The position numbers were made by a program, and so were the translations under genes. Positions 28,612-38,831 of a DNA stretch of 60,105 nucleotides are shown one piece after another (positions within the stretch are counted from its first letter, which is position 1; each line of letters begins with the position of its first letter). The stretch comes from Gordonia sp. UBA5067. Its GTDB lineage: Bacteria; Actinomycetota; Actinomycetes; Mycobacteriales; Mycobacteriaceae. The notes under the pieces were generated by a model. The model worked only from the letters and a program-made list of their open reading frames with translations, ran no database searches and was not told where the DNA came from. Where the stretch lies: positions 47,383 through 107,487 of the forward strand of contig NZ_DIAX01000059.1 in assembly GCF_002414845.1 (NCBI RefSeq), written 5' to 3'.

Positions 28612-31050
28612 TCACATTCCGGTGGCGGTCCCCGCCTCGCCGGGCGCGACGCCTCCGGGCAGCGCGCAGGCCCCGCCCACCTGCTCGGCGATGAGCCGGC
28701 GGCGCCGCTCGTCGACCGCCGACTCCCACGTCAGCGCGAAGGTGTCGACGACGGTCCCGCCGAGCGTGGTGACCGACGCCCAGCGAATCGATCCGCCGTT
28801 CCGCTCGATCACCGACGACACCGCCGACAGCAGCCCGGGCCGATCCGTCGCGCGCACCTCCATCGTTGCGATGTCGTCCTGCACCCAGCGGACGATCGGC
28901 GGGGCGAGAACCGCCTGCCCCGGCACACCGTCGCGCCCGGCGGCGGGGCGGGGCCCCGAGCGCATCGCCGCCAACCTGGCCTCAACGTCGATCGCCCCGG
29001 TCCGCGCGCCGACCAGGCGCTGGCGCAACAGGCCGACCGCCGGCGGGTCGCCATAGAACGGTGCGACGGTGAACGTGTTAATCGCCCGGTCGTCGACCGA
29101 GCGGACCGTGGCCTGCAGGACGCGCAGGTTGGAGAACGCGAGCACCCCGGCCATCTTGGCCAACAGGCCCGGCGAATCCGGTGCCGCCATCGTCACCTCG
29201 AATCGGTAAGCCTGATCGGTGGGTGCGATCTCGACGACGACCTCGTCACCGCTGAAGCGCGCCACCTCCTCGGCCGAGAGCGGCGCCGGTTCGACGACGT
29301 CGAGGCCGGCGATCGTCATCGCCGTGTTGGCGACGAGCCTGGCCGTCAGCGTCTGTTTCCAGTCACTCCAGACGCCCGGACCGGTGGCCAGCGCGTCTGC
29401 CTGCGCGAGCGCGCCGAGGATCTCGAGTAGAACCGGGCTGCCGCCGACCTTGGCCGCCACATAGTCGGCCGTTTGCGGGTCATCGACGTCACGGCGGGCA
29501 ATGGTGCGCGCCAACAGGAGATGGTGGGTGACGATGTCTGCGAGCAGGTCGACCTCGCTCGGCCACAGGCCGAGTCGGGTCCCGATGACGCGGGCCATCC
29601 GGGCGCCCGTCTCGCTGTGGTCGCCGCCCCGGCCCTTGCCGATGTCGTGCACCAGGGCGCCGAGGAGCAGCAGGTCGGGCCGCGACACGCGAGTGGTGAG
29701 CGGCGCGGCGCGCGCGACTGTCTCGAGCAGGTGCCGGTCCACCGTCCAGACGTGCACGGCGTCGCGGGGCGGCAGATCTCGCACGAAGTCCCACTCGGGG
29801 AAAAGTCGGCCCCACAGCCCCATCCGGTCCAGCGCTTCGACCGGCGCCAGCATGGCCGGTCCGGTGGCGAGCAGGTCGAGCAGACTATCGCGGGTGGCGC
29901 TCGGCCAGGTGCCGCGAATTTCGGGGGAATAGTCGGCGAGCCGGTGCAGCGTCGAACTGGAGATCGGCAACCCCGAGCGAGCGGCGGCCGCCCCCACGCG
30001 CAGGACCAGCCCAGCATCCTGACTGGGTAGCGCGTCGCGCGCCAACACGACCTCCCCCGCGTGCTCGACGACCCCTTCGTCCAGTGGCCGCCGCGTCGGG
30101 ATCAGCGCCCGCACCGACAGTCCGCGACGCGGAGTGGCGCCGCGGGCGGTGCGCAGGCCGACGTCGACGGCGTAGCTGATGGTGCGCGCCTCGTCGGAGA
30201 TGAGCCGTGACAGCGCGAACCGGTCACCCAGGTTCAGCGCCACCGCGATCTCGTCGGCGTCCTGGGCGCGCAGCTGTTCGCGTCCCCGGCCGGCCACCCG
30301 GTGCAATTCGGTTCGGACGTCGAGCAGCCGACGATAGGCGGTGCCCAGTCCCCCGCCGGGAGCGCTGTCGCCGGCGAGCCGCAAACCGTCGGTGAGGTGC
30401 GCGAGCGCCAGCGCGTTGAGCAACTGGACGTCCCGCAGTCCGCCTCGGCCATTCTTGACATCGGGTTCGCTGCGGTGGGCGACCTCGCCGGCCCGCGCCC
30501 AGCGCTGCTCCGCGTGCTCGATCAGCTGCGGCAGGCGTCGCGGCGCCTCCTTGCGCCACTGTTGACGAATCTCGCCGATCATGAGATCAGACAGGTCCTC
30601 GTCCCCGGCGATGTGCCGGGCGTCGAGCAGTCCGAGCGCGGCCGACAGGTCCTCCCGGGCGACGCCGAGCGCATCGGGAACCGTCCGCACACTGTGGTCG
30701 AGGCCGATATTGGCATCCCAGATCGGATACCACAGCTGGTCGGCCACCGTCTGCACCCGCTCGGCCTGGTCCCCGTCGTGCAGTAGGACCAGGTCCAGAT
30801 CGGAGTACGGCAGCATCTCCCCGCGTGCCAGCCCGCCGACGGCCACCACCGCGAAGCCGCCGGCAGTGCTCAGCCCTGCCCGGGTGGCCGCACCGATCAG
30901 CCACAACTCGAACAGATCGCCCAGTGCCCGGCGCAGCGCCGCCGCGTCGGGGACTGGCCGTTTGTCCGGCCCGAGCCGGGGATTTCCGATCAGCGCTGCC
31001 CGCGCCCGGGTCAGGGCGGCGGCCGGGTTGGTGGTCGGTTCCGCGCTCAT
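28612..31050 (-). CDS. glnD: Bifunctional [protein-PII] (uridylyl/adenylyl)transferase GlnD
   Basis: Nitrogen sensor that modifies and demodifies PII protein. The 812-residue protein has the nucleotidyltransferase domain (GGLARGEMLPYSDLDLVLL, metal-binding D84 and D86). It then has the GlnD linker region (KNGRGGLRDVQLL), an HD hydrolase domain (LVHDIGKGRGGDHSETGA) and two C-terminal ACT domains (FEVTMAAPDSPGLLAKMAGV and MEVRATDRPGLLSAVSSVI). In Actinobacteria the modification is adenylylation of PII. ATG 31050 is chosen, 31 bases after glnB; the frame upstream of it lies over glnB and is not homologous. It ends the amt-glnB-glnD operon. Confidence 0.95.
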   Translation of the reverse strand: MSAEPTTNPAAALTRARAALIGNPRLGPDKRPVPDAAALRRALGDLFELWLIGAATRAGLSTAGGFAVVAVGGLARGEMLPYSDLDLVLLHDGDQAERVQTVADQLWYPIWDANIGLDHSVRTVPDALGVAREDLSAALGLLDARHIAGDEDLSDLMIGEIRQQWRKEAPRRLPQLIEHAEQRWARAGEVAHRSEPDVKNGRGGLRDVQLLNALALAHLTDGLRLAGDSAPGGGLGTAYRRLLDVRTELHRVAGRGREQLRAQDADEIAVALNLGDRFALSRLISDEARTISYAVDVGLRTARGATPRRGLSVRALIPTRRPLDEGVVEHAGEVVLARDALPSQDAGLVLRVGAAAARSGLPISSSTLHRLADYSPEIRGTWPSATRDSLLDLLATGPAMLAPVEALDRMGLWGRLFPEWDFVRDLPPRDAVHVWTVDRHLLETVARAAPLTTRVSRPDLLLLGALVHDIGKGRGGDHSETGARMARVIGTRLGLWPSEVDLLADIVTHHLLLARTIARRDVDDPQTADYVAAKVGGSPVLLEILGALAQADALATGPGVWSDWKQTLTARLVANTAMTIAGLDVVEPAPLSAEEVARFSGDEVVVEIAPTDQAYRFEVTMAAPDSPGLLAKMAGVLAFSNLRVLQATVRSVDDRAINTFTVAPFYGDPPAVGLLRQRLVGARTGAIDVEARLAAMRSGPRPAAGRDGVPGQAVLAPPIVRWVQDDIATMEVRATDRPGLLSAVSSVIERNGGSIRWASVTTLGGTVVDTFALTWESAVDERRRRLIAEQVGGACALPGGVAPGEAGTATGM

Positions 31051-31081
31051 CGCTTGCGCCCAGCCGCCCCGGCCCCGAGGG

Positions 31082-31462
<381 letters not shown>

Positions 31463-32818
31463 TCATGCCAAGTCGTAGGCGGTCTCGGCGTGTGACGATT
31501 CGTCGATACCGTTCATCTCGTCCTCGGGGCTGATCCGCCAGCCCAGCGGCTTGAGGATGAGCGCGATGATCGCCGTCATGATGCCGGTGAACACGAGCGC
31601 TGCCAGCGCGATCACCGTCTGTACGGCCAGCTGCTTGAGATCGTGGCCGTAGAGCAGCCCCGACTCCTTGGCCAGCAGGCCGATCCCGATGGTGCCCCAG
31701 AGTCCGGAGACGAGGTGAACGCCGACGACGTCGAGTGAGTCGTCGTAGCCCAGTTTGGTCTTCAGCGAGATGGCCAGCGCCGAGAGCACACCGGCGACGC
31801 CGCCGAGGGCGATCGAGCCGACCGGAGTCAGGGCGGCACACGCTGGGGTGATGGCGACGAGACCCGCCACGATTCCCGAGGCCGCGCCGACGCTCGTCGG
31901 GTGGCGGTCGCGAATCCATTCCACCGCGAGCCAGCCGACCATTGCAGCGGCGGTGGCGACGGTCGTGTTGACCCAGACCAGCCCGGCGTTGCCGTTCGCG
32001 GCGAGTTCAGATCCCGCGTTGAAACCGAACCAGCCGAACCACAGCAGGGCGGCGCCGAGCATGACGAACGGGATGTTGTGCGGCCGGTAGGCCATCTTCC
32101 CGAAGCCGCGGCGCGCCCCGATGATCAAGACGAGGACGAGGGCGGCCATTCCGGCGTTGATGTGGACCACGGTGCCACCGGCGAAGTCGATCGGTGCCAC
32201 TGCCGCGGCGTCCCCGGCCTGATTCTTGCCGAACAGGGCCGCGGCCAGTCCGTTGGGCGAATCCGATAGCACTCCCCCACCCCACACCATGTGAGCCAGC
32301 GGGAAGTAGACCAGCGTCGCCCAGATCGCCGAGAACACCAGCCAGGTACCGAAGGACACGCGCTCGGCGAGGGCACCGCTGATCAGCGCGACCGCGATCA
32401 CCGCGAATGTCAGCTGGAATGCGAGAAAGACGATCGCGGGGATGGAACTGCCCGCGCCGGCCATCACGGTGTGGGTGGCGTCGCCAACTGTCCGGGTCTG
32501 CATCAGTTGATCGGACCCGAAGAGGCTGAAGGGATTCGCGATCACCCCGGCGATGTCCGAGCCGCCGGTGATCTTGTTGCCGAAGGACATCGAGAAGCCC
32601 CACAGCACGTAGATGATGCCGACCACGCCGATCGACCCGAACGACATCATCATCATGTTCAGTACAGATTTTCCGCGCGAGAGACCGCCATAGAAGAAGG
32701 CCAGCGCGGGTGTCATCAGCAGCACCAGGGATGCGCTGATCAGAATCCACGACGTGTCGCCGGTATCAGCAGTACCGAACACATTGTCCGGCAGTGCCAT
32801 CATGGTTTGTGCCACCAC
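31463..32818 (-). CDS. amt: Ammonium transporter Amt
   Basis: Trimeric ammonium channel of the Amt/Rh family, 451 residues with about eleven membrane segments. Recognisable parts are FFYGGLSRGKSVLNMMMMS near residues 42-60, FAGGTVVHINAGMAAL (first pore histidine in the family), PHNIPFVMLGAALLWFGWFG, and VHLVSGLWGTIGIG with the second pore histidine. The start is GTG 32818 with AAGGAGG seven bases upstream. The 243-base region before it contains GlnR-like boxes, so nitrogen limitation probably induces amt-glnB-glnD. Confidence 0.96.
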   Translation of the reverse strand: MVAQTMMALPDNVFGTADTGDTSWILISASLVLLMTPALAFFYGGLSRGKSVLNMMMMSFGSIGVVGIIYVLWGFSMSFGNKITGGSDIAGVIANPFSLFGSDQLMQTRTVGDATHTVMAGAGSSIPAIVFLAFQLTFAVIAVALISGALAERVSFGTWLVFSAIWATLVYFPLAHMVWGGGVLSDSPNGLAAALFGKNQAGDAAAVAPIDFAGGTVVHINAGMAALVLVLIIGARRGFGKMAYRPHNIPFVMLGAALLWFGWFGFNAGSELAANGNAGLVWVNTTVATAAAMVGWLAVEWIRDRHPTSVGAASGIVAGLVAITPACAALTPVGSIALGGVAGVLSALAISLKTKLGYDDSLDVVGVHLVSGLWGTIGIGLLAKESGLLYGHDLKQLAVQTVIALAALVFTGIMTAIIALILKPLGWRISPEDEMNGIDESSHAETAYDLA

Positions 32819-32907
32819 GGGCCGTCCTCCTTGCTCTCACTCAGCTGGGTGTTCCAGTGATGAGACATAGAGTGCTAGTCCGCTGTTTCTGCCGCGGTGC
32901 CCGCCGT

Positions 32908-32955
32908 GTTTCGCCGCGGTGAACGCTGCCATCGGTGGTGTTTCGGTCGCGTTAC
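32908..32955 (-). promoter_or_regulatory. GlnR-like boxes upstream of amt
   Basis: Read on the minus strand, GTAAC-GCGACC-GAAAC (32955-32940) fits the GlnR pattern GTnAC-n6-GAAAC exactly. A second site, TTCAC-CGCGGC-GAAAC (32923-32908), has one mismatch and lies 32 bases away, three helical turns. A third GAAAC half-site is at 32889-32885. They are 67-137 bases before the amt start, a sensible place for an activator. Confidence 0.65.
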
Positions 32956-33061
32956 GTGGATCAGGCCCCCGAACCGCGAATGGCGGTGCGGATCGCCCCA
33001 GCACCCAAGCGAGCAGGTCGCGGACGACGAACCCCGTGACACCGGGGCAAGGCCAACGGCG

Positions 33062-34315
33062 CTACAGCAGCGCGTCGACAAAGGCTGCCGGGTCGAACGG
33101 CGCCAGGTCGTCGGCGCCCTCGCCGAGGCCGACCAGTTTGACCGGCACCCCGAGCTCCTCCTGGACGGCGAAGACGATGCCGCCCTTGGCGGTGCCGTCG
33201 AGTTTGGTCAGCACGACGCCGGTGATGTCGACGACTTCGGCGAACACCCGGGCCTGGGTGAGCCCGTTCTGCCCGATGGTGGCATCGAGCACCAGCAGCA
33301 CCTCATCGACGGCGGCCTTCTTCTCCACGACGCGCTTGACCTTGTCCAGCTCATCCATCAAGCCGGTCTTGGTGTGCAGGCGCCCGGCGGTGTCGACGAT
33401 GACGACGTCCACACCGGTATCGATGCCGCTCGCCACCGCATCGAAGGCGACCGAGGCGGGGTCGGCGCCGGTTTTGCCTCGCACGGTGTCCGCTCCGACG
33501 CGCTCCCCCCAGGTCTGCAGCTGATCGGCGGCAGCGGCACGGAACGTATCGGCCGCTCCCAGCAGCACCCGCCGGCCGTCGGCGACCAGGACGCGGGCCA
33601 GCTTGCCGGTGGTGGTGGTCTTGCCGGTGCCGTTGACGCCGACGACCAGCACGACCGCTGGGCGGCCGTCGTGCGGCAGGGCGTTGACGGCACGGTCGAG
33701 CCCGGGGTGCAGCTGCTCGGTGAGGACGCGCTTGAGTAGTGCCCGAGCCGCCTGGGGATCGCGGACGGTCTGGACCGCGAGTTCGCCGCGCAGCTTGTCG
33801 GTGATCGCCATGGTGGCCGCGGTGCCCACGTCCGCCATCAGCAGTGTGTCCTCGATCTGCTCCCAGGAGTCTTCGTCGAGGTCGCCGCCGCCGAGCAGTC
33901 CGAGCACGCTCGTGCCCAGTGCCCCTTGCGACCGGGCGAGGCGGCCGCGCAGCCTGCCCAACCGGCCGGCGGTCGGGGCGATCTGATCGAGCTGGCGCTC
34001 GGCGGGCGGTTCGGCAACCAGGTCGCCGAGTCCGGTGCTCAGGTCGGCAGCATCGACTGGCACCGCGACCGGCGCTGCAGTCGCAGGCTCATCGACCGGG
34101 TCCGCCGGCCGGTCCAGCGTGGCAGTGTCACCGCCCGAACCGAAGTCGAAGCCGGCCCGGGTCTGGTAGCCGCCCGCTGCCGGCGACGACTCGACGGCCT
34201 TGTCCACCGCAGACCCGAGCGAGACGCGGCGACGGCGCGCAAGGACCAGGCCGAGCGCGAGGATCGCCAGGAGTGCGACGACGACAACGATTCCGATGAT
34301 GACCGGAGTTTCCAA
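33062..34315 (-). CDS. ftsY: SRP receptor FtsY
   Basis: Membrane-associated GTPase that docks SRP at the translocon. The 417-residue protein has an N-terminal membrane segment (VIIGIVVVVALLAILALGLV), an acidic Pro/Ala-rich linker, then the N and G domains. The G motifs are VGVNGTGKTTTTGKLA, DTAGRL and TKLDGTAKGG. The start is TTG 34315, supported by AAGGGA six or seven bases upstream and by the immediate membrane segment. It follows smc after 10 bases and pairs functionally with Ffh encoded 4.5 kb away. Confidence 0.95.
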   Translation of the reverse strand: METPVIIGIVVVVALLAILALGLVLARRRRVSLGSAVDKAVESSPAAGGYQTRAGFDFGSGGDTATLDRPADPVDEPATAAPVAVPVDAADLSTGLGDLVAEPPAERQLDQIAPTAGRLGRLRGRLARSQGALGTSVLGLLGGGDLDEDSWEQIEDTLLMADVGTAATMAITDKLRGELAVQTVRDPQAARALLKRVLTEQLHPGLDRAVNALPHDGRPAVVLVVGVNGTGKTTTTGKLARVLVADGRRVLLGAADTFRAAAADQLQTWGERVGADTVRGKTGADPASVAFDAVASGIDTGVDVVIVDTAGRLHTKTGLMDELDKVKRVVEKKAAVDEVLLVLDATIGQNGLTQARVFAEVVDITGVVLTKLDGTAKGGIVFAVQEELGVPVKLVGLGEGADDLAPFDPAAFVDALL

Positions 34316-34325
34316 GACTGTTCCC

Positions 34326-37300
34326 TTAATCTGCGGAGCTGTTGATCAGGTTCTGCCCGCGCAGGCGCTGCGAGATCACCTGGGTGATCCCGTCGCCGCG
34401 CATACTGACACCGTAGAGGGCGTCGGCGACTTCCATCGTGGGCTTCTGGTGGGTGATAACGATGAGCTGCGACCGCTCCCGCAGCTCCTCGAACAGGCCG
34501 ATGAGCCGCTGCAGGTTGGTATCGTCGAGCGCCGCCTCGACCTCGTCCATGACGTAGAACGGCGACGGACGCGCGCGGAAGATGGCCACGAGCATGGCAA
34601 CGGCGGTCAGCGACTTCTCGCCACCGGACAACAGCGACAGGCGCTTGACCTTCTTGCCCGGCGGACGCGCTTCCACCTCGACGCCGGTCGCCAGCATGTC
34701 TGCTGGATCAGTCAGCACCAGCCGGCCCTCGCCGCCGGGGAACAGCCGGCCGAATACGCCGGAGAATTCCCGCTCAACATCGGCGTAGGCCTGCGCAAAC
34801 ACCTCGAGGATGCGCGCGTCGACATCCTCGACGACCTGCAGCAGGTCCGCCCGAGCGGCCTTCACGTCTTCGAGCTGTGCGGACAGGAAGTTGTAGCGCT
34901 CCTCGAGTGCGGCGAACTCCTCGAGTGCCAGCGGATTCACCTTGCCGAGCGTGGTGAGGTCCTTCTGCGCCTGTTTGGCCCGCCGTTCCTGCGTGGCGCG
35001 GTCGTAGGGCATCGGGGCCGGCGCGACGACGAGTTCGCCGCGCGACTTGGCGTCCTCGTATTCGGCCACTTCCAGGGCCGACGGCGGCATCGGCACGTCC
35101 GGCCCGTACTCGGCGATCAGGTCGTCGGAATTGATCGCGAACTGTTCGGCGATCTGCTCCTCGAGCTGCTCGATGCGCATCGCCGCCTGCGCCTTGGCCA
35201 TTTCGTCGCGATGCACGGCATCACGCAGCCCGTCGAGTTGGGCAGTCAATCGGCCGACCTGTGTCTTCAGTTCGGCAACGGCGGCGGTGTGCTCGGTGCG
35301 GACCGTCTCGAGGTGGTCGCGTGCGGCCTGGGCGCGCTCGACGGCACCGGCGAGCCGGCTTGCGACAGCCGCGCCAGACTCGGCAACGGCGGCGGCCACG
35401 GTGGCTGAGTGTCGGCGTGCGGCGTCGGCGCGGCGCGCCCGCTCGCGGGCCTCGCGCTCTTGGCGGGCGGCGCGCCGCAGACCGTCTGCCCGGCCGCGGA
35501 CCGACGCCAGCCGCTCCTCCGCGGTGCGCAGCGTCAACCGGGCCTCCACCTCGGCCGCCCGGACGGCGGCGACCGCCTGTCCGGCCGCGGTGCGCCGGCC
35601 GTCGTCGACTGCCGCGCCACCCTCGGCTGTTGGTTCTTCGCGGGCGATTCGGAGGCGCTCGGACAGCGCGGCCAGCCGTTCGACCGTGTCGGCGTGACCT
35701 TCTTCGGCGAGCTGACGCTGGCGGGTGAGACGGTCCGCCTCGTCCTGCGCGGCCCGAATGTCCTGGCCCAATCGTGCGAGGTGCTCATAGGCGGCCCCCA
35801 GCGACGAATCCGACTCGTGCAGGGCAGCCAGCGCCTCATCGGCGGCTTCGCGGCGATCGACCTGTTCGGTGAGCGCGCCGGATAGCGCCGCGCTCAACTC
35901 TTCGGCGGTGCGACTGGCCTGCGCCAGTTCGGCGGTTGCCGCGTCGATCGCGGACTGCACCTCGAGACTCGACGTTCGCCGCGACGATCCGCCTTCGACG
36001 GCCGCGGCGGTGATGCGGTCTCCGGCAGCGGTGACAACGGACAGGGCGGGATGCTCGGCGACCAGCGCGCTACCCACTGCGGTGGGGTCGGCGACGTCGG
36101 CGCCGAGGAGGACAACGCCGTCGAGGAGGGTGTCGATGGCGCCGCGGATCGACGCCGGACAGGTGACGGCGGCGCGTGCCCAGCGCGCCCCGGTCGGCAG
36201 CGCGACGGCCGCCGGGGGCGGGAGGGGCCGCAAGCCGCCGACCAGGAGTGCCGCCCGACCACCGTCACCGGCTTTCAGCGCCTCCACGGCGCGGGCGGCC
36301 GCCAGGGCATCGACGGTCGCGATCGCGTCGACGGTCGGCCCCAGGGCGCCCGCAACGCCGGTCTCGAATCCTGCGTCGACGGTGAGCAGATCCGAGACCG
36401 GCGCCAGCAGTCCTTCGGCAGCGCGCTCCAACAGCCACGCCCCGCCGTCGTTGCGCTCCAAGCCCACTGCCAACGCCTCGATCCGGGCGGTGAGGGAGGC
36501 GATTCGTTGTTCTGCTTCGCGCTCCTGACCGCGCAGCGCCTCAACCCGCTCGTCGGCGTCGGTGGCCGCGGCCGTCCAGCGCTCGTGGTGCTCGTCGAGG
36601 CCCTGCTCGGCCGCTTCCAACTCGGCCACCGAGGCCGAAACGGCGTCCATCTCGGACTGTGCTTTGGCCGCACGCTCGGCGGCGGCTGCGATCGCCCCGG
36701 ACAACCGGGATGTCTCGGCATCGACCGAATCGGCTCGGGTGGTCAGATTCGCGACCTCTCCTTCGAGGCGGGCCAGGCCCTCCCGACGATCGGCGACGGC
36801 GGCCATGGCGGCCGTGTGGGCGCGCTCCACCGCATCGGCGTGGGTCTCTGCTGCGACGAGCCGCTCCTTGACCTCACCGAGCGCGGTGCCGGTCTGCTCG
36901 ACCCGGGCCGCGAGTTCGGCCTCCTGCTCGGCGGCCCGTTGTGCCTGCGCCTCGAGTTCCTCGGGATCGGGGCCGGTCGCAACCGTCGTCGGGGTCGCCA
37001 AATGCTTGCTGCGCTCGGCGGCGACGCGGATCGTCGCATCGATCCGTTCCGCCAGTGCGGACAACCGGAACCAGCCCTGGCCGGCGGTCTGCGCCGCTGG
37101 TTCGATCTCGGCGAGCTGTGCGTCCCGGCCGGCGAGCCTGCTGGTTGCGGCGTCGAGGGCCGCGGCCACCTCGGACTGCTGGCGGCGAATGGTGTCCTCC
37201 AGCGCAGACTGTTCGGCCATCTCGGTTCGACGCGCCACCAGGTCGTCGGCGGCCAGGCGCAGGCGGGCGTCACGCAGGTCCGCTTGGACCGTGGCGGCCC

Positions 37301-37940
37301 GGCGGGCGACGTCGGCCTGCCGGCCCAGCGGTTTGAGTTGGCGCCGCAGCTCGGAGGTGAGGTCGGTCAGCCTGGCCAGGTTCGCCTGCATCGAGTCCAG
37401 CTTGCGGACGGCCTTCTCTTTGCGCTTGCGGTGTTTGAGGACACCGGCGGCCTCTTCGATGAAGGCCCGACGGTCCTCCGGGCGCGACTCGAGTATCGCC
37501 GCGAGCCGTCCCTGCCCGACGATGACGTGCATCTCACGGCCGATACCCGAGTCGCTGAGCAACTCCTGGACGTCCATCAGTCGGCAGGATTGGCCGTTGA
37601 TCTCGTACTCGCCGGCACCGTCGCGGAACATGCGCCGCGTGATCGACACCTCGGCGTAGTCGATGGGCAGCGCGCCGTCGGAATTGTCGATGGTCAACGT
37701 GACCTCGGCACGACCCAACGGGGGTCGCCCAGACGTCCCGGCGAAGATGACGTCCTCCATCTTGCCGCCGCGCAGCGTCTTCGCGCCCTGCTCCCCCATG
37801 ACCCAGGCGAGCGCGTCGACGACATTCGACTTCCCCGACCCGTTGGGACCCACCACACAGGTGATCCCGGGCTCAAAACGCAGCGTCGTGGCCGACGCGA
37901 ACGACTTGAACCCTTTCAGAGTCAGGGATTTCAGATGCAC
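34326..37940 (-). CDS. smc: Chromosome partition protein SMC
   Basis: Condensin ATPase that organises and separates sister chromosomes. The 1204-residue protein has Walker [10 protein letters not shown] near residues 32-40, long coiled-coil arms and a hinge around residues 500-650. The C-terminal head has the signature [14 protein letters not shown] and Walker [14 protein letters not shown]. The coiled coils explain the many antisense open frames here. The start is GTG 37940, and acyP lies 19 bases upstream in the same direction. scpA and scpB are not in the window. Confidence 0.96.
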   Translation of the reverse strand: MHLKSLTLKGFKSFASATTLRFEPGITCVVGPNGSGKSNVVDALAWVMGEQGAKTLRGGKMEDVIFAGTSGRPPLGRAEVTLTIDNSDGALPIDYAEVSITRRMFRDGAGEYEINGQSCRLMDVQELLSDSGIGREMHVIVGQGRLAAILESRPEDRRAFIEEAAGVLKHRKRKEKAVRKLDSMQANLARLTDLTSELRRQLKPLGRQADVARRAATVQADLRDARLRLAADDLVARRTEMAEQSALEDTIRRQQSEVAAALDAATSRLAGRDAQLAEIEPAAQTAGQGWFRLSALAERIDATIRVAAERSKHLATPTTVATGPDPEELEAQAQRAAEQEAELAARVEQTGTALGEVKERLVAAETHADAVERAHTAAMAAVADRREGLARLEGEVANLTTRADSVDAETSRLSGAIAAAAERAAKAQSEMDAVSASVAELEAAEQGLDEHHERWTAAATDADERVEALRGQEREAEQRIASLTARIEALAVGLERNDGGAWLLERAAEGLLAPVSDLLTVDAGFETGVAGALGPTVDAIATVDALAAARAVEALKAGDGGRAALLVGGLRPLPPPAAVALPTGARWARAAVTCPASIRGAIDTLLDGVVLLGADVADPTAVGSALVAEHPALSVVTAAGDRITAAAVEGGSSRRTSSLEVQSAIDAATAELAQASRTAEELSAALSGALTEQVDRREAADEALAALHESDSSLGAAYEHLARLGQDIRAAQDEADRLTRQRQLAEEGHADTVERLAALSERLRIAREEPTAEGGAAVDDGRRTAAGQAVAAVRAAEVEARLTLRTAEERLASVRGRADGLRRAARQEREARERARRADAARRHSATVAAAVAESGAAVASRLAGAVERAQAARDHLETVRTEHTAAVAELKTQVGRLTAQLDGLRDAVHRDEMAKAQAAMRIEQLEEQIAEQFAINSDDLIAEYGPDVPMPPSALEVAEYEDAKSRGELVVAPAPMPYDRATQERRAKQAQKDLTTLGKVNPLALEEFAALEERYNFLSAQLEDVKAARADLLQVVEDVDARILEVFAQAYADVEREFSGVFGRLFPGGEGRLVLTDPADMLATGVEVEARPPGKKVKRLSLLSGGEKSLTAVAMLVAIFRARPSPFYVMDEVEAALDDTNLQRLIGLFEELRERSQLIVITHQKPTMEVADALYGVSMRGDGITQVISQRLRGQNLINSSAD

Positions 37941-37959
37941 GACCGTACAGACTACCTAT

Positions 37960-38241
37960 CTAGCGTTCGACAAATCCGCGGAGTTCGCCGCGTGCCGGAT
38001 CGAATCGCTCGACGACGGTGTCGACGCGACCGGGGGTGTCCGGCCCGCGCAGGAAGGCCAGCAGCTGCTCGAGCTCGGCGTGCGGGCCCTCGGCCACGAC
38101 GTGCACTCGGCCGTCGGCGAGGTTCGCCGCGTAGCCGACGAGCCCCAGCTCGAGTGCGCGCACCCGTGTTGACCAGCGGAATCCGACACCCTGGACGTGA
38201 CCGTGCACAAACGCGCTGAGCCGCTGCGGCGATGGGTGCAC
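37960..38241 (-). CDS. acyP: Acylphosphatase
   Basis: Small cytosolic enzyme that hydrolyses acyl phosphates. The 93-residue protein contains VHGHVQGVGFRWSTR at residues 12-26 and GYAANLADGRVHVVAEG at 37-53. The catalytic R22 and N40 are present. It sits between osmC (7 bases) and smc (19 bases), as in mycobacteria, where it is a tiny gene in front of smc. Confidence 0.93.
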   Translation of the reverse strand: MHPSPQRLSAFVHGHVQGVGFRWSTRVRALELGLVGYAANLADGRVHVVAEGPHAELEQLLAFLRGPDTPGRVDTVVERFDPARGELRGFVER

Positions 38242-38248
38242 GGCCGGA

Positions 38249-38656
38249 TCAATCCGTCTCGATGGTGAGGTTGACCTGGGTGCCGGCCTTCAAGGTGCGC
38301 CCGACGGTGCAGCTCCGGTCGATGGCGCGTTGCGCGACGACGAGAAGGCGCTGCACGGCGTCGGCATCGAGTTCAGAGAGGTCGAGTTGGAGAGTCTCGT
38401 CGAGAACCGGGTACGTCTCCGTCGCGCGGTCAGCCGTGCCACTCACCCGGACCGTCGCGTCGTAGTCGTCGCCGAGTCGGCGGGCCAGCGGCACATCCGA
38501 TGCCATGCCGCTGCAGGCGGCCAGCGCGATCTTCAGCAACTCGCCCGGCGTGAAGACGCCCTCGACGTCTTCGGAGCCGACCTGGACGCTCGCCCCGCGC
38601 GAGCTGTGCCCGACGTAACGCCGCGGGCCGGTGCGCTGTACCCAAAGTTCGGTCAT
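38249..38656 (-). CDS. OsmC/Ohr-family thiol peroxidase-like protein
   Basis: Protein of the OsmC superfamily, which detoxifies organic hydroperoxides with a pair of cysteines. The 135-residue protein has both: C48 in LAACSGMASD and C116 in RSCTVGRTL. It begins MTELWVQRTGPRRYVGHSSRG. ATG 38656 is preferred to an ATG at 38671. It corresponds to Rv2923c, which in M. tuberculosis directly follows fpg; here more than 3 kb of inserted DNA separates it from mutM. Confidence 0.9.
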   Translation of the reverse strand: MTELWVQRTGPRRYVGHSSRGASVQVGSEDVEGVFTPGELLKIALAACSGMASDVPLARRLGDDYDATVRVSGTADRATETYPVLDETLQLDLSELDADAVQRLLVVAQRAIDRSCTVGRTLKAGTQVNLTIETD

Positions 38657-38767
38657 GGTTCCATTCAACACGCCCGTGGCGCGTACTGGCTCATCCGCTA
38701 CTCGCGCTCGCCGGACTCACCGGGGCCGCGTTGGGTCCAGGCGCTGGTGCCGGACCCGGATCCGGAT

Positions 38768-38819
38768 CCGGCGACCCGGAAGACCTTCGCGCCCATACGG
38801 GTCGAGTTCCCGTGCGAAG
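38768..38819 (-). pseudogene. mutM 3'-end remnant 1 (17 codons)
   Basis: A 52-base segment matches remnant 2 (40513-40564) at 45 positions without gaps, including 23 identical bases in a row. Translated in the mutM frame it reads FARELDPYGREGLPGRR. That is the stretch just before the zinc finger of MutM (remnant 2 has [17 protein letters not shown], the intact gene [17 protein letters not shown]). The first zinc-finger cysteine is already lost and the sequence after it is unrelated. It lies 13 bases beyond the stop of the broken beta-helix gene and before osmC. Confidence 0.75.
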
Positions 38820-38831
38820 ACTACGCCTGGT

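Noticed and set aside
32875..33081. Minus-strand 68-codon frame between amt and ftsY
   Set aside because: It covers the GlnR-like boxes and the ftsY end, has Arg/Ser-rich composition typical of chance frames in GC-rich DNA, and has no homology I recognise.
34326..37940. Long antisense open frames over smc (for example 36051-38219)
   Set aside because: They mirror the coiled-coil codons of smc, are Arg/Gly/Pro-rich, and have no ribosome sites or family matches.
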